A program made the position numbers and the translations under genes. The notes below the pieces were generated by a model. The model was not told where the DNA came from. It made no database searches and worked only from the letters and a program-made list of their open reading frames with translations. Of a stretch of DNA of 64,000 nt, positions 1 through 13,213 are shown piece by piece; positions within the stretch are counted from its first letter, which is position 1, and every line of letters starts with the position of its first letter. The DNA is from Allantophomopsis cytisporea (lineage: Eukaryota; Ascomycota; Leotiomycetes; Phacidiales; Phacidiaceae). The DNA is taken from NCBI GenBank assembly GCA_024752435.1, contig CP103021.1:682001-746000 (forward strand), given 5' to 3'.

Positions 1-3000
1 CGGCGGAACACTCACAGACTTAGAACATACGTAGTGGCAGCACATCGGCCGGTAAGAGGTACTTAGAGAGAAGAGACAGACAGACAGACCCGTTCGCCTT
101 TGAGTAAGGTATCTTAGAGGATACATCCATACAGTAGATTCGATAGGAGGGGCCGGCGTTGACTTTTCTTTTGACACTTCCTTTTCTTACCTTATCTATT
201 CTACTTCAAGCCACCACCAAGCCAGCCTTGTACTTCTTCGCCGCAACACACGAACCATCCGGGATTCGATACCAAGCGTACCTAAGTACACAGAACAATC
301 GGATCTTTACAATTTCTTCAATCGCCTTCGAACCCTTATGTACTTTAGATTAGAGTAGCATAGCCAGGAGAAGGATTTCGAAGGACCAACTTCACTTTCG
401 ACCATCTCGACCGACCATCTTCGAGAAGCCTACCCGGATAGTCCTGTCAACTCTCTCAAGCAGTATGTACTGTACACTCACTCAGTCACCAAAACCGAGA
501 CAGACAGTGTGAGGGAAGCGCCTTGCTACTCCTACGCGAGCTACTCGAACCTCTCCATCTGTTTGCTGAACGGATTTGGTGACGGCAAAAAGAGGAGTTC
601 GTGCATGATGCGGCGATGAATGAGAAGGAATCAGTCATAGAATTTCGATGACTGGCTCGCCCGTGCAATATGATGTGATACTGCTACATCGAAATCGATA
701 CGACAACATACGCATAGATTGGTGCAGCGGTTTGTATGGTCCACAGCATCGCGGGGAAGCACAGTCGTATGTAAAGTGTGTCCCGAAGACATAATTCTCT
801 GGGTGATGTGTAATGCTGCGTTCATCGACTCGTGATCCGGGGAACTTTCTGGGATGTCTATCGCGGCTTTTGATCCAGACCGCCAAGGCTACTGTCGGAG
901 CGCTGTTGGTGCTGTTCATGATCACCTCCAGGGTCCGGTCGCACCAAGGTCCAGTGCACCAGGTGCTGCAAACAAAGACAAGACAAGTCAGATAAGACCC
1001 CTCATTGAACTCAGACATATCATTATCGTCATCATCATCGTCATGTCAATGTTATCGTGTAAATGTGATCTCATTCGTAATACCCGGCGAAAGAATATAT
1101 GGATTGACTTTTTTTTTCGTAAGGAGTAAAGTCAGATTCGAGACGTTATGACTTGGACTTGTATTGTTTTGCCCCTCACTACTCGGTTTGCGGCCCCTCT
1201 ATTCTACTCCACGAAAGAAAAGAAAAAAAGCTCGAACATCTTGCCGTGTCAGTGTTTGGCATGAAAGTCGGGATCTGAGGTCGATTGCGATAAAGACAGA
1301 AATGGACTTTTTTCCACGCCGATCAACGGATCGAAGTGAGATAGGAGATGGAATGTGCACAGCCAAAAGTGACAACGACTCGACGATAGATGACAGACTG
1401 TATTCTAGTAATAAAACTCAGCTACTTTAGTCAATGATTGGTTGGGTTATTTTTGTAAGTACAGTAGTAATAGCCACAACAATCAATCATCGCTCAGCCA
1501 TTCCTTTTCGCTGGGCAAGTTGGGACTCACAGTTAAACATTCGTTACCTCCTCTCATCATGTCATTCGCAGCGTGCTAGGTAGGTGGGAGAGTTCGGTAG
1601 CTCTATCGCATCTGTGCAAAGGGATTGACTGGCTTCATAATCAATTCACTAAGCATCTCACAAAGACTTGAGGCTCACCACGGCCCCACTCAGACTGCGA
1701 GAAGGAGGAATGCGAAAGGCCTAAGAGATTCTGTTGCACGCGTAGGTAGTTACTGCGATAAGTACTGCCTTACCGGCTAAGTATCCGTACCTTAATTCAT
1801 AGGCTGCACCAGACACGTGCGTGTGTCACATAGCTCGAGTCGAGTTGCTACTTAGGTAGGTACGTAGGTACGGAGGTGTGTAGAGTAGCTTATCGTGAGC
1901 AGCTTACAAGAAAATGTTTCCGCCAATATTCTGATTACCACCAAATAATATTCTTTATGAAATTGCATACCGAATTGCATTAAACACAATCTACTACTTA
2001 TCATACTTGTATATCGTGATCTTACGGCTTCTCTGGACCTGCTTGCCCCTCTCCCGCTTCAGAGCTTCATTCATCTCATCGTTTGTGAGGTCTTTGGTGA
2101 TGAGTTCATTGGAGAGTTATGGCAGTTCTCGTGAGCATGAATGATATTGGACTCTAGAAGGAGGCTGTCATTCATGACAGATTACCTAGGTAGTAAGTTC
2201 ATCTCTTCACTGACTCCCCTACCGGTTATACTGTAAGCCGCAACTTGAATTCTTGCTGATTATATTTTTCTAGGTAGGTGGAAAGATAGACACATCGAAA
2301 GCGTTGAAGCGTTTACTTCTCCCTCTAATCAGTCTGGACTTCTGTGTATAGTCGGGTTTATGAATCTCGACACGTTACCCATTCTTGTATCATAAAAATC
2401 AATGAATCACAAGACATAAAATTCATGAGATCAATCAGAACGATTAGCTGTGGATGACTGCATGGTACTCGATAATCACATAGTTACGAAGAAGCACAAA
2501 ATCCAGTATGCTGAATCGATAATAGCTGAACGGTTAAACACATGTTTGATTGCTTGAGGAGATGGAGGTCGAGTTCATCCGTTATCAAATGCATCCCCAG
2601 ACTCTTAACGACAGGGATACATTTCCATCAGACATGCTTGGAGTAGTGGCCAAGGCACGTACTTGTATTGTATTTCGGATGTACCCGACCCCATGCTCTA
2701 TCTATCACGCCAGGACGCTGATGGTTGAATTGAGGCGATAAGATAGGAGGAAAGTACAAGATCTGGACCTGAATTTGGATGTAGATGTATATAGCACGAA
2801 GTATGTTTGTAGAGATGAAAGCTGTATATGTGAACTGTTGGCAACAAATATATATATATATATATTTACAACTCCATGTGCTATACAAGTCCAGACACGG
2901 AACATTTGAAAGTACTTATCATAAGTGACCCGCATATCTCCTTACAGGTCTGAATGGGTAATTGTCAAGATACTCTTGACTTGAGTACCTTATTATACTC

Positions 3001-3589
3001 ATATGTACTATTGTAGAAAGAGAAGGTGATGCTGCTCTTCGATTTAAATGGTAGCTAGCAACGGTAGTCGCCGATGCAATGGCTGTACAAAGTAAGACCA
3101 CCCCGGGAATCGACAGGCTTACCCACGTGTGTGTATCGGTAGCTATCCCAATGGTATTCTACTGCTACGCATGTACAATCGTCACCGAGTCCAACAAATG
3201 CAGCTATTCAAAAAAAACAAAAAAAAACACCTTGCCTACATAACATCGCAGCCCATGTAACTTCCCTGTGGTACCTGATAGATCGGAGCCACCGCTGCAC
3301 TTCACATTCAGGAATCTCGACCTTTTAATGGTCAATTGGCCAGTATGTCCATCATTGATCCCATCTTCAAGCGATTCATCCATGTTGACCTACATCCACT
3401 AATCTAGCTTTTTGCCCCCCGCGAATGCAGTCTACCTGACCTTTACCAACAAATCCAGCGAATTGATTGATTAACTGTCTTACTTTATACGACAAAATAG
3501 CCCATACTGCGTAGGTACATAAAATGCCGATTTCCCATCTTTTGAAAGGTTGGTTTGGGTAGGTCTTTCACATCTCACTCGTCCTCGTC
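1..3589. other. gene-free upstream region
   Basis: I see no supported gene here. Open frames are short, overlap on opposite strands and lack splice-consistent extensions. The stretch holds a short GACA run near 80-90, several copies of a TAGGTAG/CTACCTA-type motif between about 1570 and 2280, and an AT dinucleotide run at 2848-2866. The last 150 bases are the probable promoter and leader of the metallophosphoesterase that starts at 3590. Confidence 0.6.
2848..2866. repeat. (AT)n microsatellite
   Basis: About nine AT dinucleotides in a row, seen directly. Confidence 0.95.
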
Positions 3590-5761
3590 ATGTATTTCTC
3601 CGCCCTTACAATTGCAGCCTTTGCTGCTGCTTTGCCCGTCGTCCAGTCCTGTGATTCTTGCTATGGCCCTACCGACTTTGTGGAGCACGAGCGTGTGGTG
3701 CGTCGCATGCAACCAACTGCTCAGAACGCGTCCTATGGTCCTAGTAGAGACCTCGATTGGGGTCAGATCAATTTCCTGCATACAACCGACACCCATGGGT
3801 GGCTGGAGGGCCATATCAAAGAGGAGAATTATGGTGCCGATTGGGGAGATTTCGTGAGCTTCACGCGAGCCATGAAGAAGAAGGCGAGCACATTGGGTGT
3901 GGATTTGTTGTTGATTGATACAGGTACGTCAATTGGCATCAGTTCGCTTGAGTTGTGCGGTACTGATTTGTCCAACTAAGGTGACCTTCATGACGGCAAT
4001 GGCGATTCCGATATCACGAGTCCAAATGGAGTTCTAACGAACCCCATATTTGAGAACATCGAGTACGATTTGCTTTCCATTGGAAACCATGAGCTTTATA
4101 TCACCGAGATCGCATATGAAACCTTCAGCAACTTCTCTCAATACTATGGCGATAGATACCTTACGAGTAATGTTCAGATTGTAAACCCAAGCACTGGAGA
4201 GTATGAGTACATTGGTTCTCAATACCGTTACTTTTCCACCGAGAATGGTTTGCGTATCATGGCTTTCGGAGTGCTTTACGACTTTACTGGAAATTCGAAT
4301 GTCTCTAAAGTAACAAAAGCTGCAGACTTGGTTCAAGAGACATGGTTTAAGGAAGCTCTCAACTACACCAAGCCAATTGACCTTTTTGTTGTCATTGGGC
4401 ATAACCCGATCAGAGAGACATCATCCACCAGCACGTTTGGCATCCTGTACGATGCGATTCGTACTGCAAGACCTGATGTTCCTCTTCAAGCTTTCGGAGG
4501 ACACACCCATATTCGTGACTTTTACGTTTATGATTCTATGACCACTGGTCTTGAGTCTGGCCGTTATTGCGAAACTCTTGGCTGGCTTTCCATGACTGGT
4601 ATCAACTCCACTACCTACACTGGAAATGCTCTTCCAAGTGGGGTTTCTCTTCCTTCTACACCTGCTGTCAAGAATGCTACCGCCACTGCTACAGCCAGTG
4701 CCGGTGTCGCAGTTTACACGAATGGCACAGGCTCCGGCTCCGGGCTTCTTTACTCACGTAGATATCTCGACTGGAATCGGGCCACATTTGCATACCATGC
4801 AGAAGGTTCTCAAGACGCCACTTTTGACGTAGACAAAGGTTTATCTGTGACTGAGGATATCACAGAGTTAAGAACATCCAAGAATCTGACATCTCTTTAT
4901 GGATGTGCACCACAAACATGGTGCCAATCCTGCAAACCCTTTGATGATGACGGTAACATCTTTAGCCTACTTAAGACGGCCCTGGCTGCTACTGTCATCA
5001 ACGAGACCCGAGCCGATGTCCCTCGTCTAATCATCATTAATACTGGCTCTATCCGCTTCGATCTCGCTGAGGGACCATTCACTCTTGATGACTCTTTCAT
5101 CGTTTCCCCCTTTGATGACGGCTTCCAATTCATTCCTGATGTCCCCTACAGTATTGCCTCTCAGGTGCTTGGACTCCTAGTAAGTCGTAGCCGCCCCCTC
5201 TCACAAATTATCTAACAGTCCTAGAACGCTGGTGCCTACGAGAAGCGCTCAGCGGTAGCCTCAGAGTACGACTATGCGCCCTTCAACGGTTCCCCAGAAC
5301 TGTGCCTCGATCCAACTATTGGCCTCCTCTCAGACTCGCACTCACACTCCACTTCTGAGCTTAAGCCCCGCTCAACACGTAATATCATCCGCCGCACGAC
5401 TCTCGTACCAGGATACACGACGACCGATGACTTCGGTACCGATGGCGATGACACAGCGCACAGCGAGATCGGATACTATGAGCAACCCAATGACTTACAG
5501 GCTAATGCATCATTCCCAACTAATGGCAGCTTGCCCGATGCTGTTGACCTCATCTTCCTTGACTATATCGGCGAGGACTACGTCATTCCTGCACTTACTA
5601 GCCTTGGTGCCAATTATACTCTGGATGATATTACCTATTATCTCCCTGAAGAGTTCACGACAAACAGCTACCTACCTGCTTATGCAAAAATTGCACCGGA
5701 GTGGCAGGCTGACGTGCCAAATTGTCCGGTTGGGAAGGGTATTGGATTTACGAGACGTTGA
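3590..5761 (+). CDS. secreted calcineurin-like metallophosphoesterase / 5'-nucleotidase-like protein
   Basis: Three exons, with introns at 3924-3980 and 5180-5224, give about 689 residues. The first intron has GTACGT and the second GTAAGT as donor; both keep frame. Residues 1-20 form a hydrophobic signal peptide, so the protein is probably secreted or vacuolar. The N-terminal half carries the full metal-binding set of the calcineurin-like superfamily: D-x-H in HTTDTH (about 66-68), the GD in DTGDLHDGNG that is created by the first splice (about 112), GNHE (about 146-149), GH in VIGHNP and GHTH (about 285-288). The C-terminal half resembles the second domain of fungal putative 5'-nucleotidases related to yeast YHR202W. 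Several N-x-S/T sites fit a secreted glycoprotein. Substrate cannot be told from the sequence; nucleotides or other phosphate esters are likely. It is transcribed away from the neighbouring transporter's 3' end. Confidence 0.9.
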
Positions 5762-6220
5762 AAGGTCTGTGGGAAGAGGTTGTGGATTAAAAGTAGTTTT
5801 AGTGAATCCTTACAATTTCCGTGATTAATACAAACAAAACAAATAGGAGTTCTTATTCTGTGGTTCTATATGAAGACAAGCTGTGAACTTTATTTACCAT
5901 GGAAAACAATCAAGTGCTTCCCCCTTTTTCCCAAAAAGAATTTATAGTGTATACTACTATATTCCCCTCGGTATGTTCATACGATAAACAAATTCAAAGA
6001 CATTTTTATTTTATTTTATGCACTTTATCTTACCTAGCGTACGAACTTAATGGGGAATTGAGCATTGAGGAGATTTCTCTGCAGACTTCTGCATGGTCGA
6101 AGTCTTTTCAGCCGTGGTTTCATAGTAGCCTTTATTACGCCACACAATGAGATAGGAACTAGTTGTCACAGTGAGCCTTGAAATCTAAAACAACTGGTCG
6201 AGTCAATTAGTTCTTTCTAC
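5762..6220. other. convergent 3' intergenic region
   Basis: This stretch lies between the 3' ends of the metallophosphoesterase (+) and the transporter (-). It is AT-rich and holds probable 3' untranslated and polyadenylation DNA for both; no gene is seen. Confidence 0.6.
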
Positions 6221-8054
6221 TTAGATTTTCGTCTTGTCTGTATTCTCCTGCTTCTCTGCCCTCGCCTTATCCTTATCAGCCTGCCTTTTCTCCAGCCTTA
6301 CAAATCTCTCCTCCCTCCATCCCGGTCCCCACTTCAAGACAACTAGCAAGAGCGGCGTCGAGGCAAGTGTAAGCACCCCCCAGAAAGTAAGGCACCAACC
6401 ATACCCCCATGCCTCAATCATGTACTGGACGACGGCTGTGCCCATGGCACTCATCGAACACCTAGTGACATTGAGCGCAGCCGTGGCCGTGGCAGGACTT
6501 TGCGGATATAAATCAACCAAAAAAGTACTGAACATACCCATAGCACCACTCAAGCCAAATGCCGCGACAGCAAATATTGTAATCGCGGCTGCAACGTGAG
6601 CCTTGGCTTCGAGAATCCAGCCCCATGCTATAACACCTAGTGTCCCCAATATAAGAGGATAAAATATGATCTCGAGGCGTGCGCGTTCTATAGGGAAGTG
6701 TCGTAAGGATTGTCCCCGCTTTCGATCAGTTGGAAAGCCGGTTTTAATGGCTAAGCGGCGATAGTTGCGGTCGAGAAATTTCCCACATAAAATTGTGCCT
6801 ATGATCGACCCGAAACTGAAAGGCCTAAGAAGAGTTAGATGATGGTTTTGACAGATGAGATGAGTGAGTTACATGTAGCAGAGGCCGACTATCAGATCGT
6901 TGTAGCCGTAAAGTGACCGATATGCTGAAGGAAGAATGAGAACCATGCATTGAAACATGGTGACCATAACAGACGCGACAAAGAGCATGCAAGCAACATC
7001 TTTTTCGACAACAATTCGCAGAGAATGAAGGGGATTTGGCCAGCGCCATGGTCGCTGTTCTGTAAGTTCTCTCGCGATGCGCTTCTTTTCCTCTGGCGAA
7101 ACACCATCATCTACGTTCTTGTCTCGTCGAATATAATAGATCAAGGGTCTCGCCCATGCCTCGGGTGGAATTGATCCATTCTGTACAACGTTTCTTGCTG
7201 TTTCGGGAACGAAGATAATATAAACAGTGAGATATACCCCACCACAGATGACAAGAAACCAGAAGATGGATCTCCAGCCCATATATTGTGCAAGTAGCCC
7301 TCCTATCGTTGGTGCTAGAGCAGGACCAAGCTGTGTTCCCATTTGCACATATGCAACGTAACTTCCACGCTCAGCAGCTGTGACAATGTCGGACATGACT
7401 CCACTACCCAGGGCAATTGTAGCTGAACTTCCGGTACTTTGCATTGCTCTCAGTACAAAGAGTGCAGCATAGCTATCTTGCAACGCCAATCCCAAGTTCG
7501 CGAAGAAGTTGATGGTAAAAGCCAATACGTAGACAGGACGACGACCTAAGAAATCTCCTATATCACTAAAGAACATAGGGGCCAGGCCCTGGAAGATCAT
7601 GTACGAGGTGACAGTCAAATTGATCCTGGAGATTGATACGTTAAGGGATTTGGCAACGCTATTGAGAGCTGGGAGATAGATAGTGCTGGACAATGGCGAG
7701 AACAGAGATCCAATAGTAGTCATTACCACTATGAGAACTTTCATCTTTTTGGAGAAGACAGAATAAGGCGGTCCTGGATCTGGATCTGAAGCCGTAGCCT
7801 CGACATCGGGCGATTTATGGGATATATCATGATTCTAAATTCGTCAGCCAGTCTCTGCCTCAGAGCGAGTGGAATCATACCTCATCTTGAGTCATTATAT
7901 TCAAAGAGTACAATGAAGATCCATCATTCTCTTTGATGGACGATTCTTCATGATGGAACTCCGTGATAATCCCTCCTGTATCAAGAATGTCCGCTTTTTC
8001 TCGAGAAGAAGTCACAGACTCTTGCTTTGCTTTTGCGGCTTCGTTGGACATCAT
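6221..8054 (-). CDS. MFS multidrug-type transporter (DHA1 family)
   Basis: Three exons, with introns at 6825-6872 and 7835-7880, give about 579 residues. The start has two consecutive ATG codons (8054 and 8051). The first about 90 residues are a hydrophilic cytosolic tail, then the motif SPLSSTIYLPAL opens the first membrane segment, as in fungal DHA1 12-helix drug:proton antiporters of the QDR/FLR type. D-x-x-GRRP (loop 2-3) and the conserved loop sequence SYVAYVQMGTQLGPALAP are visible, as is the membrane-spanning sequence GLCYMPFSFGS, which is only made when the 48-nt intron is removed. A charged Lys/Arg/Glu-rich tail ends the protein. Expected at the plasma membrane, exporting a small molecule or toxicant. 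It is next to a P450 gene transcribed in the same direction about 1.3 kb upstream, which suggests but does not prove a shared pathway. Confidence 0.92.
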
Positions 8055-9374
8055 TCCTACAAAATAAGAAGAGTAAAATCAGAGCTAGAGAGGAGGTTAA
8101 AGAACGAATACAACAAATCAATTAAACACAACAAACAAGAGGCAAACAGGTAATAAACAATAGCTGATACAAATTGGATCTACTCAAGAATGCATCGACT
8201 CTTGTTAGATAGATCAAACTGAAGGAACAGAGAATTTAATGTACCTACCAGGTAGCATACCCCTAAAAAGTGTACATGGCATTTTCTGGTGAACGCCGTC
8301 GCGCTTTTGAAGTCGGTGACACGGTCAGAATGCGGGGATAATTTATGTGTACGCGCCTTATCTCCAACGGAGATATCACGTCGGACCGGTATATTCACGT
8401 GATCCCAAAGGTCTTGCTATGAAAGGATTCAATAATGAAAATTTTGTAGTAACTCATTGGATTTAGGTGAACGTGCGCCTTCTCAGATGAACTTGGTTTT
8501 GAAACATAGCTCTGTTCGTAAACATTCTCCACGCTGACGCTTAGCAATTAGTCTTTCATACTCATCAAAAGCAACAGTCCTCATCAACAAATCACTTACC
8601 ATTATCTGATCTCAAATCTGCTCTCTAAAGTGGGAGTTTTAAGTTACATTGAAGGTAGTCTGGTATGCCTCTTCTACAACTCCAAAACCACGACTCAGAT
8701 CTTTTCACCTCTTCTCTGTGCTTTGCCAGCATTTCCCGCGACGCTGAACGTAACCCTCCCCTTCGCGCCTGTACATGGCGCTTTCTTTGATCTCCCCGCC
8801 TCGCGAACATCCATCTCCAACGCCGATATTCAGCGTGTCGATGGCGGCGGGAAAGGTTCGGGTGAAGTGATGTCGGGTGAGGGTAAAGTATTGGTTGGAG
8901 GATTCAAAGCTGGAATGAGTTTTCTTGGCCCGATCTCTAGTGGCCCAGGCCTATTTGGATCATGAAGCACATCGATATGTATATCAGGTCATTAGCCTAG
9001 GAGAGAAGCTGAGTCTTGATCTTGATGTTCCTATAAAAAAAAAGACTTGCGAGAGGCTATTGAAGGAAAGGTTGTTATTTGGGGAACTTATATCGGGGTG
9101 TATGAGAACAGGTGGGAATAGGGGTATGATTTTACGAGCGTTCCGTGTGCGCAAGTGTTGACGAGTGGGTAGCTAATCAAGGTTTGAACGTGAATATTTT
9201 CCAGTAAGGCTTTCATGACTTGTGTTTTGTTACCATATTAATCACTCTATCAGGCTTCAAAGGATTTTGAAATTATCTGGGTCTATGGGGCCCTTAGCGA
9301 AACTAAGGAACATGAAGTGCTCTGAATGCTTGGACCTTATAGTCCGGTATTCAATATTGTGCCATTAATACCCT
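8055..9374. other. intergenic region, upstream of transporter and downstream of P450
   Basis: It contains the transporter promoter (near 8055-8500) and the 3' side of the P450 gene. An open frame at 8630-8965 lacks an ATG start and any known motif, so I do not call it a gene. Confidence 0.5.
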
Positions 9375-11379
9375 TTAAAAGGTCAAGCCTTCTCTCTTCG
9401 TGACCTTAACAAACATCTTTGATTGCACGAAGAATCCATTACACCTGCTCTTGAAGCGAGCTGTGGGATCGATTACCGACATATCAAACCGGCTTAGAAG
9501 CTATAAAAATTAGCAAAAACGCGAAGCAAAGTGAATGAAACATACCGTAGCAAACACCTTATTTAGTTCCACAAAAGCCACTGTTTTCCCCAAACACCCA
9601 TACCTGCCAGTTCCAAAAATCAAGTCAAGAGTCCTTTCCATCCTCACCAATTGCTCATCACCGGCGTCGAGTTCCAACCACCTCTCTGGGCGAAAGATTC
9701 TTGCATCATCGCCATATATTGCTTTGTTATGCTGTGTTCCCCAAGAAGACCAGCCAATCCTCGTTCCTCCAGGAATGTGTCTTCCGTCAGCAAGGGTTTC
9801 ACCCTCAGGGGGTACCCGTTTCGTGGAGATGCCTACACCAGGTGGCCACGCCCTGAGTCCCTCCTTGATGACAGCTTGCAAATAAGGCAAACTACGTGAT
9901 TCAGAATCTGTAATTACTGGTTGGGATATAACGCCTTTCCTTTCAGCCGCATCTAGTTCCTTTCTCAACTTTGCATATACGTGTGGATTTGTCATGATGA
10001 AATACATGGTGACCCGGATAGCGGTGGCAGTTGAGTCTGCACCGGCCATGACTTGCAAGAGACTCTCGCTTTCAGCCTCTAGCTGTGATAACCCGTGACG
10101 AATGAAACTGCCAAGCATATCTTGCTTGTCCTCTGCTCCTGGTCCGAAATGCTTAGCAACAGTGCTTTGGGAGACCCCTATCATTCTGCCCATGGCTGAA
10201 CCATCATTCGCAGTAGGCGTTGCAAGCTTCTTGACCCATGAATTATTGAGGATCGCTGCTATCCACGTGATGTTCGATTGAAGTTCCATGATTGGCATCA
10301 GCGGACCAAGTGTCTTGATGTAGTCATGTAGATCCTCGTCTGCTTCTAGAAACCCAAATGGAGTACCGAAAGCAATAGAGGTTAAAGTATCGAGGGTGAA
10401 GTACTGGGATACGGAGGCAAGATCCATAGCCTTCAGTTCAAAGGGTGTGGAGATGTATTTTGTTTGGATGAGATTAACTAAATCCATTACACGTTCATCA
10501 ATTGTAGGCTCCATTTCTGGAACTTCCCTTCCGGAATACTAATCTCAGTCAATTTAATGCGTTAACAGAAATTGAAAACATAAGAAAAAATAAAAAGAGA
10601 CATACACCTGGAGTCAATATTGCACGGCGCTTATTGTGCTTCTTTTCATCTTTCTCGCTGATTGTGTTATCACATCTTGGATCTACTTGAAATTAGTATT
10701 GAATTTCTATGGGAGCGATATGTATATACCGAACTTCATCGCATCATACCACTCTGCCCTTGAGTACTTCGACTGTGCCATACCAATCTTTCGTAATAAG
10801 GTCGGGTCATTGGTAATCAATAGATTGGGGCCAATCCTCGCAACAGAGCCTTCGTAGATTCAATCTTAGCTTTCTTAAATACATCATGAAGAGTAGAAGA
10901 TACGGAATGCCAATTCAATAAACTTATTAGTAGTTCAAAAATGTACAGCTTGCTGTCAACAATTTGCTCTATCAGAAGTATTGGGGCTGGCCTCGACGAT
11001 TGAGCATCTGTTGTGAGGAAATATCCAAGCTACAACTTCATGCTTCTTAATTCCCCACGCGTGCTTAGATCATCTTATGATAATCCTTGCCTCCTATATA
11101 CCCATGGTACTTATATGACATGTAAATGTAATGCCTGTAGGGAACTGACATACCATAATTATCATTTGCTTCACGCATAGCCGTATGGACCTCTGAGTTC
11201 CATGTTACTTTAGCAAGCCATAGTTCCGTCCAAGCTGCCCAACGAGGACCCTGAAATTGTCTGAGTCGCTGATATGTTGCATATTGTCGAGCAATATAGA
11301 CAATGATGAGGATTGCTGCCGTCGCACCCCAAAAGAGTGGCATACAAATTGCTCCAATGGCAGTATTGAAAATAGTCAT
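9375..11379 (-). CDS. cytochrome P450 monooxygenase
   Basis: Five exons with introns at 9501-9545, 10539-10605, 10683-10729 and 10850-11153 add up to an exact frame of 513 residues, typical for the family. Residues 10-30 form an N-terminal membrane anchor for the endoplasmic reticulum. The I-helix oxygen-activating motif reads AGADST, the K-helix is EGLR, the PERF-like region reads FRPERW, and the haem loop is FGTGRYGCLG with the Cys ligand near residue 458. Family resemblance is to the fungal CYP fold class that includes pisatin-demethylase-like enzymes. It would hydroxylate a small hydrophobic substrate using electrons from P450 reductase. The first intron is unusually long (304 nt against 45-67 for the others) and ends in a weak TACGAAG acceptor, so that junction is the least certain. 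Neighbours are a transporter on one side and a divergent methyltransferase on the other. Confidence 0.93.
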
Positions 11380-12150
11380 CTTTCTTTTTTGGTAAAGATG
11401 AAGAAACGGAAAGTTACACGAAGAAGAATCGCGGTCACATTATGACTTTGTGGGAGACACCATGCCATTACTTCGGTGGCAGTATAATAATTTCGAGCAG
11501 ATGGAAGACATACCTCATCCGGGGCCCTCGCCGTAACATGCCTGTCTCTTCTCCACTACTCCACTCTTTGCATTGGTAAGTCATCTCGTGTTAGTTTCAG
11601 AAAGCATGCCTTCAACGTGGCTCCTATCTCGACATAGGCGTCGATACGACTCCGGAACCTGCTTGTGTCACTGTATGCATCGGCCCGTACCCCAAACAGT
11701 CAATAAAGGTTGTTGGCTTTACCATTATTGACAGCGCCAATCAAGGCGAGTATATCGCTTGCAACTGCCTCCCCAGCATGGCTCGGTAGCGGAACATGCC
11801 TTGTACTTACAAGGACCACGCCTCTTCTTCGGCCTCGTGCTTCTGAATGACAAGGGTTCAAAGCAAGCCAGTATATCAGCAACATCAACGAAGTGCCGGA
11901 ATTTAATTCCATCAATTTGGTCATTGGTCTATGGAAATACTTAGCATTTACAACAATATGCTGCGTTACGGCACAGTCTCCATAGGCCAGTCTGAGCGAT
12001 TAGACATGGGTAAGTGATGTCTTCGTTCTCAAGAAAAGTACAAAAATATCTATGCTGGCAGGCTTCCTGCAGTTCTATTCTTCTAGAATGCCATTTTTGA
12101 GTTACTTGCACTCCTCTTGTTCGAGTATCAATCTTTCCTAGTCCCTGAGC
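11380..12150. other. divergent promoter region between P450 and methyltransferase
   Basis: The P450 (-) and methyltransferase (+) start codons face away from each other across about 770 bases, so this is a possible shared promoter. No gene is seen. Shared regulation is inferred from layout only. Confidence 0.5.
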
Positions 12151-13213
12151 ATGTCTTCCCCCCTCCAGGCTTTAGAATTCGATGAGGTTGGTCTATACTC
12201 GTCATCCTCACACCAAGTACAAGCTTAAGTGTTGCAGACTGTAGACATCACCGATGGCGATTCTGATTATGGTAGCGAAATGTAGGTGAATATATCAAAC
12301 TAGTATGAGATCGTATCTTGACGAATCCAGTGCGTCGTCAACGGTTTCGATAACATCGAGCATCTATAACTATAGGGAAGAGAACGGACGTACCTATCAT
12401 GCCTATGAAGCTGGCAAGTACTTGATGCCGAACGATGATGCTGAGCAAGATCGGATGGACATCCATTACCATGCTCTTAGAGTCCTATTCGGAGATAAAG
12501 CATTCTTTGCACCGATAGCTAGTCATCCACAACATATAATCGATCAATGTACTGGTACAGGTATATGGGTCATGGATGTGGCCGATATATATCCTTCAGC
12601 AAGAGTCATCGGAACAGATCTTTCACCTATTCAACCAGCATGGGTACCTCCAAATGTCGAATTCCGCGTCGATGATGTCGAAAAGCCGTGGCTCTATGCA
12701 AATGACACCTTTGACCTTGTTCACGATAGGCTGTGCAACGGCGTTGCTATCAAGGACTGGCCAGCATATCTTGCAGAAGCATATAGAACCACTAAGCCCG
12801 GGGGATGGATCGAAGCGCAGGAATTCGACATGGTAGCATTGTGTGATGATGGATCCTTACCAGCGAATAGTGCTTTGCTACAGTGGCACGAGACTTTTGT
12901 GGAGGGAGCGAGGATAGCAGGAATTGAAATGCGAGTGAATGCTGCACAATTACGGCAACGTTTCGAGGATGCTGGACTGGTCAACGTGTCCGTAGAGGAG
13001 TTCAAGTTGCCTCTAGGACCTTGGGCAAAGGACAAGAGATTGAGAGAGGCAGGATTGTTGACACTTGGAGCAATGTTGGAGGGGATCAGCGGATTGAGCC
13101 TGGCGATATTTACCAGAATCCTCGGTTGGGAAGTTATTGAACTGGATATATTGCTTGCAAAGGTCAAGAGCGAATGGAGGAAGAAAGGTATTCATCAATA
13201 CTGGCCGGTGTAG
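12151..13213 (+). CDS. LaeA-like SAM-dependent methyltransferase
   Basis: Three exons (12151-12186, 12238-12281, 12331-13213) give about 320 residues. The second splice, donor GTAGGT with a TTGAC branch site nine bases before the CAG, makes the sequence GSEIASSTVSITSS, which is the hallmark N-terminus of fungal LaeA-like methyltransferases, followed by YREENGRTYHAY. The class I fold continues with motif I (DQCTGTG), an acidic strand end in IGTDLSP, IQPAWVPPN and FDLVHDR. Motif I normally has Gly where this protein has Cys, which may weaken SAM binding. Members either act as regulators in the nucleus or methylate metabolites; the sequence does not tell which. Its place beside a P450 and a transporter favours a metabolite role. 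The start with MSSPLQ is the only one that leaves both introns in phase. Confidence 0.85.

Noticed and set aside
635..1129. Frames on both strands near the left end
   Set aside because: Short, overlapping and without recognisable features; possibly transcribed leader but not a supported gene.
8630..8965. Open frame of 111 codons between transporter and P450
   Set aside because: It starts with GTG, not ATG, and is rich in Ser/Gly without a motif.
12282..12303. 22-nt intron in the methyltransferase
   Set aside because: Too short to splice; using the next acceptor gives a 49-nt intron and restores the family's GSEI-type N-terminus.
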